Positions 61,097 through 64,000 of a stretch of DNA of 64,000 nt are shown in pieces. Location of the stretch: positions 1-64,000 of the IMG/VR virus record IMGVR_UViG_3300027971_000046. One strand, given 5' to 3'. The notes under the pieces are model-generated. The model searched no databases, was not told the origin of the DNA, and saw nothing but the letters and a program-made list of their open reading frames with translations. The translations under genes were made by a program, and so were the position numbers. Position 1 is the first letter of the stretch. Every line of letters begins with the position of its first letter. This DNA is from a virus.

Positions 61097-62611
61097 ATGT
61101 TAGTACCAGACAAATATGCCCGAAGTCCCGAGGTTGCGCCACAAACAAGCAACGGAAAGCCGTTTGTTGCCAGCAATCGCACAGGACGAATTTCTAGCGA
61201 ACAATTCGCGGAGCAGATTCAGGATCAGATTTCTAGAAATCTTGAGGGCTTCACCCCACTCAAGCGTGGCTCTCGCTCACGCCCATCTCTATTGAAATAT
61301 CCTATTGAAATTGGTTCGGGACAGGTTCCTCATGTCATGCAGTTCAAGGTGTTCTGGCGGTGGGAACAAAAGGACATGAAAGAAACCTTGAACAACGCCA
61401 AGGTGGAGAATGAAAAGAAGATTGGTGATTTGCAGACTCTTCACAGTCTGATTGAGAATGGTGATCTCACAGAAGAAAATCTGATGCGAAGCCCGCTTTC
61501 AGATCAGGGTATTGCTGCACTAAACGAGATCGTGTACAGCAACAAGACTCTGAAGGTGGTTGATCCTAGCATGAACGATAGTCTGGCACAGATGCTGGAC
61601 AACAATCCACAGCGCGCCAAGCAGATTCTTGAACAAACCATTTCGTCGTATCAGACTCGTCTATCAGATATCAATTCTGAAATATCAAACGGCACGGGCA
61701 AGGTTGGATTGGATGAACAGGAAAAACTGCAAGTACAGGGAAGATTCGGTGAGCAGATAGCAGATTCTAGTGCTGGTAGTGCTGCTGTGAGTGTTGGTTC
61801 TGTGGGTGCTGTTATTGGTGGTATTGCTGGATTTTTTCTTGGTGGACCTCCTGGCTTAGTAGTTGGAGCATTGGCGGGTGGTGGTGGCGGCGCACTCGCA
61901 GGGGTTGCGGCACAACAGGGGGCAAAGGCTTTTCAGAATCAAGCAGTGTACGATCAGATGGTGTCCATCTATCTGCCGTTCTGCACAAAAATCAATAACG
62001 AAGACACCTTTCAATATGAAGAGTCCAGTATGAGTGTTGCTGGTGGTATTGGTGATTTTATGAGTAATGGTATGATTTCATCCACCGAGCAGGCTGCACA
62101 GGCAGGACTCAACAAAGGTTCGGAGATGGTTGGTACTGGACAAGCGGGTGCGGCTCTTCAAGGACGAATAATCAATCCGCGCCTTGAAAAAATGTTCAAG
62201 CAAAAGGATTTTAGAAACTTCAATTTCAGTTGGGAGTTCTATCCAAAGACCAAAACGGAAGTGGAATACATTCGAGATATTATTGAAACATTCCGCTATC
62301 ATGCTCACCCTAGTCGTGAGAATGAACCTGGCTCAGACGATCCATCCAAGGTTCAGATCATGCTTCGCGTTCCTGGTGAATTTGAAATTCGCTTTCTGTC
62401 CAGCAATCCCGATCCCAACCAAGCAGGTTTCGTTGAGAACGAGTACCTGCCACAGATTGGTCGCTGTTCTCTCACCTCTATTTCTGTGGATTACACACCA
62501 AACTCCATCTACAGTTCGTTTCAAGACAATTCTCCAACGGCAATTACTTTCTCGCTTCAGTTCACTGAAATGGGACTGCTGACCCGTGAAGCAATAGATA
62601 AGGGCTACTGA
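61097..62611 (+). CDS. 48: gp48 baseplate tail-tube cap
   Basis: 504 aa. N-terminal region with RPSLLKYPIEIGSGQVPHVM, a long helical insert, a Gly-rich hydrophobic segment (GSVGAVIGGIAGFFLGGPPG) and a C-terminal tail-tube-like domain (NFNFSWEFYPKTKTEVEYIR ... GEFEIRF ... FSLQFTEMGLLTREAIDKGY). This matches cyanophage gp48. AAAGGAATCC precedes the ATG. Caps the baseplate and starts tube assembly. The stop overlaps the gp53 start. Confidence 0.85.
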   Translation: MLVPDKYARSPEVAPQTSNGKPFVASNRTGRISSEQFAEQIQDQISRNLEGFTPLKRGSRSRPSLLKYPIEIGSGQVPHVMQFKVFWRWEQKDMKETLNNAKVENEKKIGDLQTLHSLIENGDLTEENLMRSPLSDQGIAALNEIVYSNKTLKVVDPSMNDSLAQMLDNNPQRAKQILEQTISSYQTRLSDINSEISNGTGKVGLDEQEKLQVQGRFGEQIADSSAGSAAVSVGSVGAVIGGIAGFFLGGPPGLVVGALAGGGGGALAGVAAQQGAKAFQNQAVYDQMVSIYLPFCTKINNEDTFQYEESSMSVAGGIGDFMSNGMISSTEQAAQAGLNKGSEMVGTGQAGAALQGRIINPRLEKMFKQKDFRNFNFSWEFYPKTKTEVEYIRDIIETFRYHAHPSRENEPGSDDPSKVQIMLRVPGEFEIRFLSSNPDPNQAGFVENEYLPQIGRCSLTSISVDYTPNSIYSSFQDNSPTAITFSLQFTEMGLLTREAIDKGY

Positions 62612-63516
62612 TGTACTTTTCTAAATTCCCACTACTACAGTATCCTGTCAAGGACGGAACCGCCTTCCGTTATGTGTATGTGCGAAATCTGCTGCGGCGG
62701 GTTGCGTTGAGCGAAGACTTGAAGAGCGGGGAGTCTGCGTTTTTGGAGTACAACATCAAGGACGGAGAACGCCCCGAACACATCGCAGAGCGCGTATACG
62801 GAGATCCTGCGTACCACTGGTTGATTCTACTAACAAACGACATTATTGATCCGTATCACGGGTGGTACAAATCGGGCTTGGCACTAGAAGACTACATTCA
62901 AAAGAAATACGGTGGCTACACTGTCTACATCAGCACCACATCCGATTCTTTCTTTTACAACTCCGCAGTTGGCAGTGGCTCTACTTTTTCACAGGGCGGA
63001 AAGTCGGTGGCAATTGTGGACTATTCGCCTGAACTCTGCAAACTCACTGTGCTTGGAAAGGATATTGCTGAAGGAGCCGCAACGATTGGAGTCTCTGGTG
63101 GAACTAGTTACTCTGTTTATGTCCACCGTGTAGACCCGTCTTTTACTGCCGTGCATCACTTTCAGATTCCTTATTCAAGTGGGCTATGCGGAGCCTCCAC
63201 CGAGTTCACTGTTGACCCATTGAGTCAGCAAACAGACAGTTACTCTGTGGTGGGTGGTGTGGTTGGTCATACAAAAAATGAGTATCCCGCAATAATCACC
63301 GATGGTAAACAATATGCAGGATCGGGAACTGTAGACTTATGGGAAACTTATATTGGTCGTTACATGGGAATTTCTGGCGCACAGTTAAACACCTATGCGG
63401 TATCTAATTACACCTACGAGTTCACGGAAAATGATGCAAAGCGAACCATCAAGGTTCTGCATCCGCGTTTCAAGAAGACTGCCCTGAACGAACTTGAATC
63501 TCTGCTGAGGGTCTAA
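62611..63516 (+). CDS. 53: gp53 baseplate wedge protein
   Basis: 301 aa. Contains the gp53/LysM-like core: AFLEYNIKDGERPEHIAERV, then YGDPAYHWLILLTND and IDPYHGWYKSGLALEDYI, as in T4 gp53 (YGNPQLYWVLLMCND). A beta insert not found in T4 (residues ~105-230) separates it from the C-terminal FKKTALNELESLL. Joins wedges around the hub. Confidence 0.92.
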   Translation: MYFSKFPLLQYPVKDGTAFRYVYVRNLLRRVALSEDLKSGESAFLEYNIKDGERPEHIAERVYGDPAYHWLILLTNDIIDPYHGWYKSGLALEDYIQKKYGGYTVYISTTSDSFFYNSAVGSGSTFSQGGKSVAIVDYSPELCKLTVLGKDIAEGAATIGVSGGTSYSVYVHRVDPSFTAVHHFQIPYSSGLCGASTEFTVDPLSQQTDSYSVVGGVVGHTKNEYPAIITDGKQYAGSGTVDLWETYIGRYMGISGAQLNTYAVSNYTYEFTENDAKRTIKVLHPRFKKTALNELESLLRV

Positions 63517-64000
63517 TGATGGCAGACGAATCAGGATACGGAAACAACAACATGAAGGCGGGAGACTACAAACTAGAAAAGTTTGTTCTCCATTCAATGG
63601 TCAATGGAAGCAGTGTTGATCTCTCTAATCTGTATCGCTACATTGAAATTTATGAAGACCTGTTCTCTCCGTACATCACGGCTAAACTGCATATCGAAGA
63701 CGCTTTCAACTTTCCCGAGCGGTTTCCCATCAGTGGACAGGAAAAGATTGAACTCACCTTCAAGTCAGACATCAATGCACTAAAGCCCGTAGAGTTGGTG
63801 TTTCGTGTCTACAAGTTGGACACCCATGAGATTTCAGACACAGGAAAAACACAGCAGTATGTGCTGCATCTGATGAGTGAGGGCGGATATTTTAACTTCT
63901 CTGAAGTGTGTGGATATTCCGTTCGTGGTACTGTATCTAAAATGGTAGAGACTATATTTGCAAAACACTTTCCTCAATCGGTATGGAAAGACAAATTGGA
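63516..64000 (+). CDS. baseplate hub-type protein, 5' part (runs off the window)
   Basis: Starts in a TAATG overlap with gp53 at 63516 (a second ATG at 63519) and stays open to the end. The visible ~160 residues (DYKLEKFVLHSMVNGSSVDL ... YIEIYEDLFSPYITAKLHIE ... PERFPISGQEKIELTFKSD) match hub proteins of the gp27 type that follow gp53 in T4-type cyanophages. Identification is by pattern and gene order. Confidence 0.65.
   Translation, partial: MMADESGYGNNNMKAGDYKLEKFVLHSMVNGSSVDLSNLYRYIEIYEDLFSPYITAKLHIEDAFNFPERFPISGQEKIELTFKSDINALKPVELVFRVYKLDTHEISDTGKTQQYVLHLMSEGGYFNFSEVCGYSVRGTVSKMVETIFAKHFPQSVWKDKL

Overview
The window is a stretch of a large tailed-phage genome of the T4 superfamily (myovirus), with about 53% GC by eye. 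The diagnostic genes are gp32 (single-stranded DNA-binding protein), a gp33-like late-transcription accessory protein, gp4 (head completion), gp48 and gp54-like tail-tube caps, gp53 (baseplate wedge), gp26 and gp51-like hub genes, and a tape-measure-like protein. The sequences resemble the cyanophage / alphaproteobacterial-phage branch more than coliphage T4: for example gp32 has no cysteines, and DUF6267-, DUF5856- and CobS-type proteins are present. The host is not resolved. A PEP-CTERM-like sorting tail and several secreted proteins point to an exosortase-carrying Gram-negative such as a planctomycete or cyanobacterium. The circularly permuted tmRNA points to an alphaproteobacterial or cyanobacterial source.

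Layout. 1-4.1 kb: the end of a LamG-like fibre protein, a B12-dependent ribonucleotide reductase, a secreted trypsin-like lipoprotein and a RuvC-like resolvase. 4.1-25.3 kb, minus strand: one long late region. It begins (promoter-distal end) with membrane/lysis-like and fibre genes and continues into a tightly coupled run with 4-nt overlaps. Many of the products carry a T4-type N-terminal capsid-targeting sequence ending in an (L/I)xE cleavage site. They include an HNH protein, a NUDIX hydrolase, a ligase-like DUF6267 protein and several unknowns. 25.3-30.2 kb, plus strand: a CobT-like VWA/HExxH protein, a CobS/MoxR AAA+ ATPase and a free-standing copy of the ATPase N-terminal domain. 30.2-50.9 kb: an accessory region of many small genes, six tRNAs, a permuted tmRNA, tandem small-gene duplications and secreted proteins. 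50.9-54 kb, minus strand: two large fibre-like structural genes. 54-64 kb: gp33/gp32, then a minus-strand tail/baseplate block and a divergent plus-strand block (gp48, gp53, a hub protein that runs off the end).

Regulation is readable from the DNA. Late genes carry a TAAATA -10 element (T4 late type, read by a gp55-like sigma). Many accessory genes carry sigma70-type promoters. At least seven sigma70-type and four TAAATA-type promoters end only 5-8 nt before the ATG with no Shine-Dalgarno sequence, which predicts leaderless mRNAs. Other genes are coupled by ATGA/GTGA/TAATG overlaps.

The most interesting items are: (1) a dispersed set of about 12 proteins with capsid-targeting leaders, which predicts a large cargo of packaged and injected proteins; (2) a phage-encoded, circularly permuted, probably two-piece tmRNA; (3) a CobS/VWA-protease/adaptor module beside a B12-dependent RNR; (4) pervasive leaderless promoters; (5) a phage PEP-CTERM-like protein; (6) a modular small-gene array in which the Shine-Dalgarno sequence of each gene encodes the C-terminus of the previous one.
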